From: Paramacrobiotus metropolitanus
Taxonomy: Eukaryota > Tardigrada > Eutardigrada > Parachela > Macrobiotidae
Direction: 5' to 3'
NCBI RefSeq assembly: GCF_019649055.1
Contig: NW_026570495.1
Span: 1 to 64,000, forward strand
Length of the DNA stretch: 64,000 bases
Under the pieces are notes generated by a model. That model worked only from the letters and a program-made list of their open reading frames with translations. It had not been told where the DNA came from and searched no databases. Both the position numbers and the translations under genes were made by a program. This document shows, piece by piece, positions 50,176 through 60,116 of the stretch; position 1 is the first letter of the stretch; each line of letters opens with the position of its first letter.

Positions 50176-50368
50176 AGGGGGCAAAAGTAAGCGTGTTCCA
50201 CCGTTCCCCTGTACTGCTGCCGTCAGCCGACTGAAGTTTGACGTTGTGGCTGAACATGGCGCTTACGTACCGCGCCAGATTTAACCATATGTATTGCCGT
50301 AACGTCACGCTCCAGGCGGGTGACGGCAGCAGTACAGGGGAACGTGGAACACGTTTACTTTCGCCCCT
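50176..50368. mobile_element. foldback MITE, copy 1
   Basis: About 193 bp, nearly a complete palindrome: AGGGGGCAAAAGTAAGCG at the left, CGTTTACTTTCGCCCCT-like at the right, with CCCTGTACTGCTGCCGTCA inside both arms. TA borders. A second copy is at 52193-52386. Confidence 0.8.
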
Positions 50369-50373
50369 TATAT

Positions 50374-51084
50374 AGGGGGAAATCGATTGCATATTATACA
50401 CCTTCCCTGTACTGCTCCACTCATCCGTATGGCTTGCCACGTTATGGTTGAACAGGGTTTTTTAAAGCGATGCATTTATACCTGCACATTTACGCAGGTA
50501 CATGTGAATACCATGTGAGACGTAGTGATAATCAAAGTGCTGCAGTCACTGCAGTGACAGTAGAATTTGCATTTTGTTGTGCATCGCGCAAGCAGAATCG
50601 TGGGAGTGTGCACAAATCTAGTTCAGAACAGCACATTTACCACGTAGAATGATTCCCTTAATTTATTCTTCACTTTGCAACCGAAGTTGCGCAGAAGAAG
50701 CGTCTTTTTCGCCCAAAAATCGAAAATCAAAAGGATGGACGATTTCGAATACTCTCAAAATGCAAGCCAAATCACGGTGCCACACCGGGCGGTGCCACCT
50801 GCGTCACGCGCCGGAAGTTCTTAAAATTCGTTTTCTGTAACGCTGTCTTTATGAAATCTTCATGTAAAAAAACGGGCAAAAGATTTCCCACGAATACAAG
50901 GCAATTTGAAGGTAATAACTCATACTCATACCGAGATACACTTGATAAAGCGATTTTGTAGCAATCAATGTCCAGGTATAAATGTAGCGCTTTTAAAAAC
51001 CCCTGTTCACCCCTGACGTGAAAATCCATACGGATGACTGGAGCAGTACAGGGAAGGTGTATAACATGCAATCGATTTCCCCCT
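50374..51084. mobile_element. foldback MITE, larger relative
   Basis: 711 bp with arms of about 120 bp: left AGGGGGAAATCGATTGCAT, right ATGCAATCGATTTCCCCCT, sharing CCTTCCCTGTACTGCTCCA with the smaller family. TATA at the borders. Confidence 0.75.
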
Positions 51085-51719
51085 ATATATACACCTGGAT
51101 AGCACATACGGTTTTGCTTTAACCTGTGTATTTAGTAACCAGGTTTCGCTGTGGGAAGTACTGTCCTTGTAAAGTAAGCGACGAACAATGCTCCTTCTGC
51201 AGAGATATTTAATACAGTTTTGCGGCGTAATTGCTCAACAGTTTAACTTGTCACGTACTATACACATGTACACATCGGATGTGTACAACTGAATTTGGCT
51301 TACGAGAAGACATTACTGTCTAATTGGGTTATTGCGGGTAGTTCGAATATGTAAATAAAACGGCGCAAAGATGCAAAAGCCGCATTTCCCGGAATCGCAG
51401 TAATTGTCTACCTCAATCTATAGAAGTATCCACAGAGTGTTAGCAACCAGTAATCGACTACAGTATTTACGCTACGTCGTTTTTTCGTGTGATGAACAAG
51501 CTTCATAATGCCTCAAAATTTATTTTAAATGCATTAACACCTAGAGTAGGTGCGCGCATATTAACATACAGTATATGTATACGGGTACACACCAGCCTAT
51601 TCCCGTCATACTCCAGCCGGATCACGGAAGGATGTACCGGGATTGCTTGCGTCATCCTTTAATTTGCTAGTCGGCTTTTGCCCTGCATAGCGAGTACTTG
51701 AGCAGGATGCAAAAAGCAG

Positions 51720-51870
51720 CACTGATGCGCAAATGGAAACGGCTGTGTCCTGCAGAAGACGGGTTACGATTACGAGACACATTCCAAGGCTGTCAGTGTA
51801 CTTCGGGCAATGGACCATTCCAGCGACCTTGCGGGGCTGCAAAACTGGTACCCAATTATGAAAGACATAT
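51720..51870 (+). pseudogene. relic of an A-type 3' exon
   Basis: ATGCGCAAATGGAAACGGCT and TGTGTCCTGCAGAAGACGG, followed by TTGCGGGGCTGCAAAA and CAATTATG, align with exon 3 of A2 (58019-58140). The A2 frame is not kept and no exon 1 or 2 is visible. Confidence 0.4.
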
Positions 51871-52192
51871 TTGGGACCTTGACAAAATTATCTACATATA
51901 CTGTATATTGGTACTCGCAGCTTTTTCAAGCGTGACGAATATTATGTTTTTAGTAAATGTAAATGAAAATTTCACCTCTTTTCCTCAATTAATAAATTTT
52001 AAAATTGATGAAACGGTCTGCAGTAGTCAACTGCAGTTTTTTGTGACCTATCTGCATAATTACCTATACCAATAAATTAAAGACCAACGAAGATTTTCGA
52101 ATGAAAGTATTGCAATATTTTGTTGTAGGATAATGCATGTGACTTAGTAACTGATTAATGCCGACATCAAATCAGGTTCGTAATACTCGTAT

Positions 52193-52386
52193 AGGGGGCA
52201 AAAGTAAACGTGTTCCACCGTTCCCCTGTACTGCTGCCGTCACCCGCCTGGAGTTTTACGTTGTGGCTGAACATGGCGCTTATGTACCGCGCCAGATTTA
52301 ACCACATGTATTGCCGTAACGTCACACTCCAGGCGGGTGACGGCAGCAGTACAGGGGAACGGTGGAACGCGTTTACTTTTGCCCCT
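52193..52386. mobile_element. foldback MITE, copy 2
   Basis: 194 bp, same family as 50176-50368 with cleaner arms: AGGGGGCAAAAGTAAACG to CGTTTACTTTTGCCCCT, flanked by TA. The mid-section carries GGCTGAACATGGCGCTTATG. Confidence 0.8.
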
Positions 52387-52865
52387 TATATAACAACCAC
52401 GCAGGCATAGCGATTTTCGCGGCAGTCATACCAATAATTACATCTGCGCATCTCAATGGACGAATGCCAATTTTATTAAAATAATCCAAAATTTCTAAAC
52501 TACTAGCATAGTAGCAGAAAACCGTTTTGCTGGTTGATGGCTACCCAGCAGTGGTTACTAGGATTTGTTAGTACTCGTACCTATACATAATAATGCTGAT
52601 GGTCGACGGGCTGACTCCTGGAATTTTTTTTCGTTATTTTTAAGTATTTTGCGAGCTCACTGCTCTAATAGCCGGTGAGGTTCAATATGCGCATGGGCCG
52701 GGCATGGAAAACGAATGAACCAATATTTTAACATTTGCGCAGGATCTACAAAAGCGAAAAACATCTACAGTATCCCACCTGAGTACCAGCGATGTCTGGT
52801 TGTATAACACCATTTAATGCTACATCATGCGCTGAAAATTTCCCTTTTTTATAAAAAAATTATGT

Positions 52866-52895
52866 CATGAGTATAATATTCATATTATACTCATG
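52866..52895. repeat. perfect hairpin, 14-bp arms
   Basis: CATGAGTATAATAT, two bases, then its exact complement. Confidence 0.7.
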
Positions 52896-52919
52896 CATAT
52901 GCATTGTTCGGTTGTGCTT

Positions 52920-53130
52920 CTTGAGCAGCTTGTCTCCGAGACAGCGCCACCTGCCAAGTTTATCGGTGAACTTGAATGTCCGGCATAACTTCTACCGGCC
53001 GATGACGTTGTTTTCCTTAATCCATCGATTGCACACTCACCGTGATGTGACGGCCTGTGAAGGTGGTAGGATGTACATAAATGTGAGTAGACTTAGCAAA
53101 AACTGAGGTTGGCGAGAGCCAAACATAAAA
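52920..53130 (+). promoter_or_regulatory. B-type upstream block of B4
   Basis: Degenerate version: ACAGCGCCACCTGCCAAG, CCGGCATAACTTCTACCGGCC, GGCGAGAGCCAAACATAAAA. It is separated from exon 1 by the pogo-type insertion. Confidence 0.4.
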
Positions 53131-53337
53131 AACGGGCACGGATATTGAATAACACCATAGACAAAGAGCGCGTTCTTATGGGGCATACAGGTACCTAGCT
53201 CAAGTAGATTAATGGGCACGCTATTGAGTACATTAATGGGCACGTTCACCGGCACGCTATTGATCTCCATGAGACGGTGATTAAGAGCCGCAGACATTTG
53301 GGAAGGCAGCGTACATGTAGTTTTCCCAGGATTGCTA

Positions 53338-54331
53338 CCCGTACGGTCGTTCGGTTGGCCACCTATGGTAAGTGAATGGGCGATGGTCGTTCAAAGTGGC
53401 CACCTTGAATTACAATTCCCACAAACCGTTTTTCTTCCGGTTTTTTTCTTTTCTCAGTTAAGGATAACGCACCCTTTACAGAGTACTTGAAATTTTTAAA
53501 ATATCTTGAACCGTTTTCTTGCAATTGCGTCGTTAAAAAACCAGTGACGAAACACTTAAGCCACGCCACGTGAGCCACTGTACTACGCCATGAAAATTGA
53601 AGTCACTACCACAGGCACACATGTGCGGCTGCTTTGTCCCTGTGTAGGCGATACATATGCTCAATGAATGTAGTGAAACCGTGCAAATAGAATAAATGTA
53701 GCTGAGATATTAAATAATATAGAATATATAGAATAAATAGAATATAGAATAAATACGAGATATATAGAATAAATACGCTGAAATATAGAATAAATACGCC
53801 GCTGAGGGATCGGGTTCTTCAGTCGTCGTCGTAAGGTACTCCGTGAGACAGCGTGGAAATTAGCTGCTTCTTTCACTGAAAGCCCGTTAACTTTGACGTC
53901 CGTGCAAGCCGAGATGAGACGCTTTTCCATCTTAATGGTTTTTTTTTTAACAAACCAACCTTTTGACTACACTTAAACATCAATAAATCAAGAAATAACA
54001 AAATCAATCAAATTAAATATAAACGGATCTGCAATATTATGCGCAGCCGCACATGTGTGGTAGTGACTTCAATTTTCATGGCGTAGTACAGTGGCTCACG
54101 TGGCGTGGCTTAAGTGTTTCGTCACTGGTTTTTTAACGACGCAATTGCAAGAAAACGGTTCAAGATATTTTAAAAATTTCAAGTACTCTGTAAAGGGTGC
54201 GTTATCCTTAACTGAGAAAACAAATAAACCGGAAGAAAAACGGTTTGTGGGAATTGTAATTCAAGGTGGCCACTTTGAACGACCATCGCCCATTCACTTA
54301 CCATAGGTGGCCAACCGAACGACCGTACGGG
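53338..54331. mobile_element. pogo-type foldback transposon with HTH remnant in the B4 leader
   Basis: 994 bp flanked by TA (53336-53337 and 54332-54333). Ends are CCCGTACGGTCG and its complement; arms of about 295 bp are nearly identical inverted copies, so the same 71-codon frame appears at 53578-53363 (minus) and 54091-54306 (plus). Between the arms, on the minus strand (53927 to about 53790), a frame encodes LSVKEAANFHAVSRSTLRRR, a psq-type helix-turn-helix like the DNA-binding N terminus of pogo/Tigger transposases. A microsatellite of AGAATAAATA units lies at about 53700-53790. No DDE domain. Confidence 0.75.
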
Positions 54332-54490
54332 TAGGAGTCATTTATTACAATGCACACAAGCGCCTGAGTCATAGCTGTTTTAACCGTATGGAAAGCTCTA
54401 ATCTGGTTTCGACTGCTATCTATTGCACTATTCGAAAACCTGATTGGGTTCTTCTCGAAGTATTAACACGCTCTATATCTCCTCTATAAA

Positions 54491-55669
54491 ATGGGGCCAC
54501 GAGAAGGACAGCACGCACAGTCTTGTTAAATCCCGAGATGTGTCATTCCTGGCCGTCAGCAATCAGGTATCCGCTGGAGTGGCCTTTGTCCTTACCATCC
54601 TGGGAGCTGGGTGTGAGTACTTCAACCCGGTTTTAAAAAGCAATTAATTTTATAATCGCTCGATCAGTGTGCTGTTTCAAATTAAGCTATCGCTAGACTC
54701 AGAAAATAAGCAAGAGAATTACAAAATCAGCCGACAAAAAGTTTTTATTACATTTATTTTAGCATATGTCTTTATTGGGTAAATGAACACCAGGTCCTAT
54801 CTTCCAGAATTTTATGAGCTGCACTTGTAGAAAGTGAGTTTTATTTTAGGGTAATAACTGTTTATGCGTATACATATACAGTCTGTTCCCTTGTGCATGC
54901 AAAATGCGATTAATCCCTTCCCTAACCTTTTCCGTTATTTTAAAAAACCGGCTGGTAATTTACATAATGTTTTTTACTTGCAGCCTCCATTAACTGGTCT
55001 TGGTCGTACCGGGAGATCCGGATTCCCATCAGTCTGCATTTGTTCCTGTCAGGCTACGCATGCTTTCACATGGCAATAGGCAAATATTATGGCATTCTGG
55101 CCAACAGCGCAAAGCTTTGCCAAAAGCATGCGGAAAAGTTAACAGCACGGGACTTGAAAGAAGCCAAGAGGGATCTTTCCATTTGGCTCTGCGGCAGTGC
55201 ACTACTCCTCGTCGTCGTAATGCTCGAGATGCATGACCTCGTATCCTTCCGCCAGTGTATGAGTATCCAGACGGTACTTGATTCAGCCGGAGACCGATGC
55301 TGTTCGGAGCCTCATTGTAACCTTCAACCAGCATTCGTGGACTATGGCTACATTTACTATCTGATTTACGGCATCTACATGGTCAATGATATTTTCTCCG
55401 TTGTTATGGGCATGATTGTTCTAATTAAGATGTCTGCGAAAAAAGTAGCCCTGGTTGCACATAAAGGTGTTGATATCCGCGAGGAAGAGAAAGGCATGGA
55501 GAGAGATCCGCAAATGGATGCTCTGGACATTGGCAAAACCGTTGGTGGTCTGCAGTGTAGTGAGTTTCCAAAGGAAACTGTGATCAAACAGGACGAAATT
55601 CAAGGGACGATGCAGCAGCAAATCAAAGATCTGCTTGTGAGCGAGCAAACCAAAACGGCCGAAAGCTAA
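54491..55669 (+). pseudogene. B4: B-type tetraspan gene with start codon out of frame
   Basis: Exon 1 ends at 54612 (GGGT|GTGAGT, phase 1) and encodes SLVKSRDVSFLAVSNQVSAG and helix 1. The only ATG at the conserved place (54491) is in another frame because bases are missing after it, and no upstream in-frame ATG precedes the first stop. Exon 2 (54984-55669) is fully open: NWSWSYRE, CQKHAEKLTARD, helix 3 SALLLVVVMLEMHDLV, FRQCMSIQTVLDSAGDRCC, AFVDYGYIYYLIYGIYM, a tail where the CxxC motif has become LQCSEF. It may be a recent pseudogene, use a non-ATG start, or gain a start from a leader exon. Confidence 0.55.
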
Positions 55670-56574
55670 ACACCACTCCGGATTTAAATCCCATGTTATT
55701 TCTTATTTCCGCGCGCCATAGCTAAAGTAACACTGCAATGAATGGTGCTTTGCGTGAGTTCGCAGAGAAGCAACTGCGCAATTATGTTTAAAAAAACCCT
55801 CACTGTTTTGCAAAATACGCATAAAGCGTTGTGTTGTTTTATTATAATTTTTGGTTAATCCGCTTCAAGAACAATAATTATCATTATTGTTATTATGTAT
55901 TGTATTTCTATTCATTACTGTATATTGCTGTATCGCATTACTTACCCACTAGTAATCAGAAAAAAACTGTCTGTCTGTACGAGCACCACACAAATACTTG
56001 AATGAACCATATATAGATTAATTAGCAAAGCAAAGACAATTTTAAGTTTCGTACACAAGATGTGTTAAGCAAGTGCACAATCATTTCTCATGATCAGTTT
56101 AAATAGAATGAACAGTATTGACTGAACACATGCATATCAGAGCTTGCCTACCTAACAAGGTTGTGCAGCATGATTGTAACAAACGTGCCGGTTAAGACGC
56201 TAAATACAAAAGTGCCCATATATATACTAGTACGTAATTATATAATTCACCGTCCGCCGGCGAATATTGTGCAATTAAAGTGCTTTTTTACATATAATTA
56301 TACACTTTACTGGAATTAAGTTAAATGTTACGAAGATTACACCGGCATTCCGCATACGTACTTTTTATCTCTATTTCTTGGATAACCTTATAAGCAGTAT
56401 AACTCTTTTCAAGTCCGGGAACAAGAAACTGTGCAAATACTGTACTTGCAGAGCAAACTACTCGTATAAACAATATTGTTTCGCAAAAATCGTTGAATCA
56501 CACCGATTCACACGCAATCACCGTTACCGCCTGCTTGATACACTTCCTGAAATTAATTCAGAAGAGAAAGGCTA
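55670..56574. other. B4 to A2 spacer
   Basis: AT-rich, no gene recognised. Confidence 0.35.
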
Positions 56575-56770
56575 GATGATTAAGTGAACCAGTAATATGA
56601 AGGAAAAACGTCGCGGCACGTAAGAGGTTTTTATAGGTACACGAGTCTTGCAATTTCTCAGGATATTCAAGTGTGTCACTATCGAAGTGCCCCGCACAAT
56701 TACATACGTGAACAATCTTAACAATCTTCAGGAGAAAGGCGGCCGCAGTGTAATTAAGTGAATTTCTACA
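56575..56770 (+). promoter_or_regulatory. A-type upstream block of A2
   Basis: GTGAACAATCTTAACAATCTTC, then GAGAAAGGCGGCCGCAGTGTAATTAAG, homologous to the block upstream of A3 and to the orphan block at 26 kb. Confidence 0.5.
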
Positions 56771-56884
56771 AAACACGCCATATTTATCCCCGAACTTTTC
56801 TCTACTTTACCCGACGGTGTTTGTTAGCGGAAACACATTCACAAGGTGCTGTACACGACTGTACTTGCTGACGTCACTCAGCTG

Positions 56885-57260
56885 CAGCCGGAGGTTGTAG
56901 CTGAGCATAGTGCTTACATGCCGCGCCAAATTTAAGAGAAAGGGCCCGGTACATGGCACCAAATACGTATACATTCACGGGAATTTTTCCTGTCGCGCAC
57001 TTCAGATTGCTTTTACATTGTTTTAGAACATTGTGTAGTTAATTGATTTGTATACATTGCATGAAAACCGTTTGTGCACGCACCATCCGGTTGGAGAATT
57101 ATGGCTATAAAAAAATTCCAAAAGTTTCAATGTATTCAGGTGTACCAAAAGTCTCATTATGGACCACTCCTCTCGAATTTGGCAAACAACAACACATGGC
57201 AGCGAAGATTTTTCTTACACCACACCACGCCTCTAACATTCTTTGCAAATTTTAAACTGG
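56885..57260. repeat. MITE fragments replacing A2 exon 1
   Basis: 56885-56935 resembles the middle of the 190-bp foldback MITE (GCTGAGCATAGTGCTTACATG, then CCGCGCCAAATTTAA). From 56935 a reverse-oriented TTAA-type MITE copy starts GGGCCCGGTACATGGCACCA and continues to about 57260 with CAGGTGTACCAAAAGTCTCA. They occupy the place where exon 1 of A2 would be expected from A3. Confidence 0.5.
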
Positions 57261-57520
57261 ATTTCAAATATTTTAATCTATTTTTGATTGTGAAAAAAAA
57301 AATCAACTTTGATTCAGTTTAATAAGGATCTTCATTCATGCTTCTGGGCGTAAAAATGTGTATATGATATTAGCCATTAATTTGCTATTGGTCAAGTAAA
57401 GTACCGTACACTCGTACAGTACAAAATATTTTTAAAATTAAAAATCAATTCAGTGCAATAACTGTATTAGTGAATGAACTTCTGCAGTCTCCGTGAATGA
57501 TTCACTGGTTATTTTTTCAG

Positions 57521-58159
57521 TGTTGTGGTCTTTACCACATTCCATTAAGGCACTGCTCCAGTTCTCGAATATTGTGGGCGCGTCAACTTTAATCATAACC
57601 GGTAGTAGTATATTGTCACCCGGGGAATGTCGCCGGCCTATGTATTCCTATACAATTCCAATTGCTATTCTAACCATGGGCGGTAACATCCATCAACTGT
57701 TCCACTACGCTGTCGGCGGAAACTGTGCTGCTCTGGAGATTTTGGTGGCATGTAAGCAGGGCAGCCAAGACCATGACGTTTCTTGTGGTGATGATCTCAC
57801 GTCCACCATATATAAGCGATGTTTTCGTGTGCTTCCGGTGGATCCAAGTGGTCATCGGCGCTGCGTGGTTGATCGCCTGCTTTGAAAATTTCCTGGTGAG
57901 TAGTTGCCGAAAAAATTAAGTACTGACATTCCATAGCCAAAATACATTTCTGGTAAAAACTCCTGTAAATCCTGTAATGTAAAGCCATGTCATTTAACAG
58001 GATGTGAAGAAACATGACGGATCCGCAAACGGAAATGGGTGTGTCCTTCAGGAGACGGATGACGGGATCGATTGCGAACATAAGGCTTCGAAAGACCTTG
58101 CGAAGCCGCAGAATTTGGGATGCAATTATGCCAGACATGGATACATTACCATTAGTTAA
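57521..58159 (+). pseudogene. A2: A-type tetraspan gene, broken
   Basis: Exon 2 (57521-57895) follows a TTTTTTCAG acceptor and keeps LWSLPHSIKALLQFSNIV, helix 3 and VGGNCAALEIL, CGDDL. After about 57805 the A-type sequence continues in a different frame (VFVCFRWIQVVIGAAWLIAC), a single-base shift. A GTGAGT donor (57896) and a TTTAACAG acceptor define a third exon 58001-58159 (DVKKHDGSANGNGCVLQE), absent from A1 and A3, whose stop lies in the target site of the solo LTR. No exon 1 is found. Three independent defects suggest a pseudogene. Confidence 0.6.
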
Positions 58160-58622
58160 TGTTACCGCTTCCGGACTCCACTGGGGCACTGGAGCCCCGG
58201 CTGCTGGGAGGCTGGTGCTCTCTGTGATCGGCTGTGTGCGGTGACCGTGGGTCAGCGAGAAGCCGGCCGACCGGGGGTCGGCGGAAGAGAGCGACCAGTG
58301 CCCTGCGCAACCGAAGGCCCCTTTATTGAGCAAGTGCGAAATAACAGCAGAAGAAAACAGCAGGGTGTGGCGGGTGGTAAAAGAACAGAGATCACTCGCG
58401 CTCACACGATATCGAAGGAGCAAAGATAGACAGCAATGAGAGCTGCAGAACCATGCAGTGCGAGAACACGAACAGTACCAAGTGCAAACAGCATGCCCGT
58501 GCATGACGGCGGCCGCTTTGATCTAAGCGCCACGGCGACGCGCAGCGCCACCAACAACCTCACGTAACTCGCCACGCACGGCGAAAGGAGAGAGAGCGGG
58601 AGCGCATGCCCTCCAGCGAACA
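58160..58622. mobile_element. solo LTR
   Basis: 463 bp, GC-rich unlike its surroundings, beginning TGTTACCGCTTCCGG and ending CTCCAGCGAACA (TG...CA), flanked by a 4-bp duplication TTAA (58156-58159, 58623-58626). No internal retroelement genes, so it is presumably left after recombination between two LTRs. TGTTAC/AACA ends fit gypsy-type LTRs, but no coding part confirms it. Confidence 0.7.
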
Positions 58623-58815
58623 TTAATAACAATTAACTCGTTAATTGTCATATAGTTTCAAGTGTACTTGTATATGTACTGTTATTTCTACCTTCATCAA
58701 GCGAGACACACAGCATGTTTATAAAATTTTCATGTTCCGCCATCATTAATTTTAATGAATAGAAGAAGCAGTAGTCCTGTAGCTTTTATTGTCATATTAT
58801 GCAGTTCTGCGTAAA

Positions 58816-58868
58816 TACGTAAGAAGATATAGCGCTAGTTTAGCGTCAGCGCTATATCTTCTTACGTA
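58816..58868. repeat. perfect hairpin, 21-bp arms
   Basis: TACGTAAGAAGATATAGCGCT, 11 bases, then its exact complement. It could be a small foldback element or an RNA hairpin. Confidence 0.75.
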
Positions 58869-58869
58869 C

Positions 58870-59454
58870 CCCAATTTGGGCTGAATTAATGAAAATATTT
58901 CACTATCGTTGCATGGTAAAGCATGTGATTTCAGCAATTAATGGCTACATCAAATTTTAAGCCAGATTAGTATATCAGTCGATGGTACCGATTCTCACTG
59001 CAACAGTTACAATACGGCAATAATTATTTACAATCAAGAACTGCTACATACAAATTACATATACGACTAGAACGATAAGTGCACCAAATGTAGACGTTTC
59101 GGAGGTACTTATATATATGACAGGAAACGTATACAATGGCATATCAGCCTGTCCCGGTCATTAATAATAGTACTTCTACCGGTAGTGTTTGTGTTCTTGT
59201 AAAACAAACAGAAAATAGGTTATGCATCTGCACTGGCTAGGTGTCTTTAAATTGTTTTCATGAGTGCAATCACTTATCACTCTGAGATAACGTTAACTGA
59301 CTATAGTGGCTTTTGCTTGTAGAGTAATGCCATTTAAATAATAAAGCTAGGTTTATAGAATTTTACGTCATGATCAGTGCCATCAAAGGGCGCTAAAAAT
59401 TTTCTTTTCTAACGAAAATTATTATGCCATGAGAATATGCGTTGTTCGGTTCTA
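58870..59454. other. spacer with B-type 3' flank homology
   Basis: 58.88-59.0 kb (GCATGTGATTTCAGCAATTAATGGC) matches the B2 3' flank at 44.76 kb, so it represents the downstream part of a duplicated B unit. No gene. Confidence 0.4.
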
Positions 59455-59690
59455 ATATTGCAACTTAGGGCATATCTGGGACAGCACCACCTGGCAACGT
59501 ATTCGGCAGGACAGCTGTTCACTTCCGGCATTACTCCTACCGGTCGTTGGTGTTATTGTACCTCTATAATCCATAGGTTGCATATTGTGTTACAATAACC
59601 GATAGCCCGTGGTACGATAGGATGGGTTAACTAACCCTGAATAAACTTCGAAAAGTCTGGAAGTGGCGAGAACCAAACATTAAAAATAGG
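59455..59690 (+). promoter_or_regulatory. B-type upstream block of B5
   Basis: GACAGCACCACCTGGCAACG, CACTTCCGGCATTACTCCTA, then GGCGAGAACCAAACATTAAA at the TATA-like position. Confidence 0.45.
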
Positions 59691-60116
59691 CATCGCTGAA
59701 ATATTGAGCCTACCCATAAATAGGGTTCAGAGGGCCAGGTACGTACGTAACGAGACGTGCAGGTGTCAGTGTAAAAACACAGTATTAAGTGCACCCGCAC
59801 ACTAGAATTTATCATGGAAACCCTATTGATTTCCATGAGCCGATGTGTTTAAATCATCATTCACCAGCTACCTGGGCCGACGCTGTTATTTCCCAAGAAT
59901 GTCAGGATCAGTTCTTTACTACACACACTACTGCCACGGTAAGCCAACCGTCAAACTCCTAAGAAGGTACAAGTTCCATCACAAGCGTATCTGTATGGTA
60001 GCTTACCAGGTTCTAATCTAGACACGACTGGTTTTCATTCGATGTACACTATTTGAAAAATTTTGCTAGATTCCTCTTGAAAATTGTCGCAGCAAGCTCG
60101 ACATCCTATCCCAGAA

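Larger units (their letters stand above)
50062..51151. mobile_element. pogo/Tigger-like element with nested foldback MITEs
   Basis: The left end CAGTGAAACCTG (preceded by TA) and the right end CAGGTTTCGCTG are inverted and followed inside by CACATACACCGGT / ACCTGTGTATTTA. Most of the interior is the two foldback elements at 50176-50368 and 50374-51084. No transposase remains. Confidence 0.5.

Noticed and set aside
53363-54306. Two identical 71-residue proteins in opposite orientation
   Set aside because: They are the inverted arms of one foldback transposon, not two genes.
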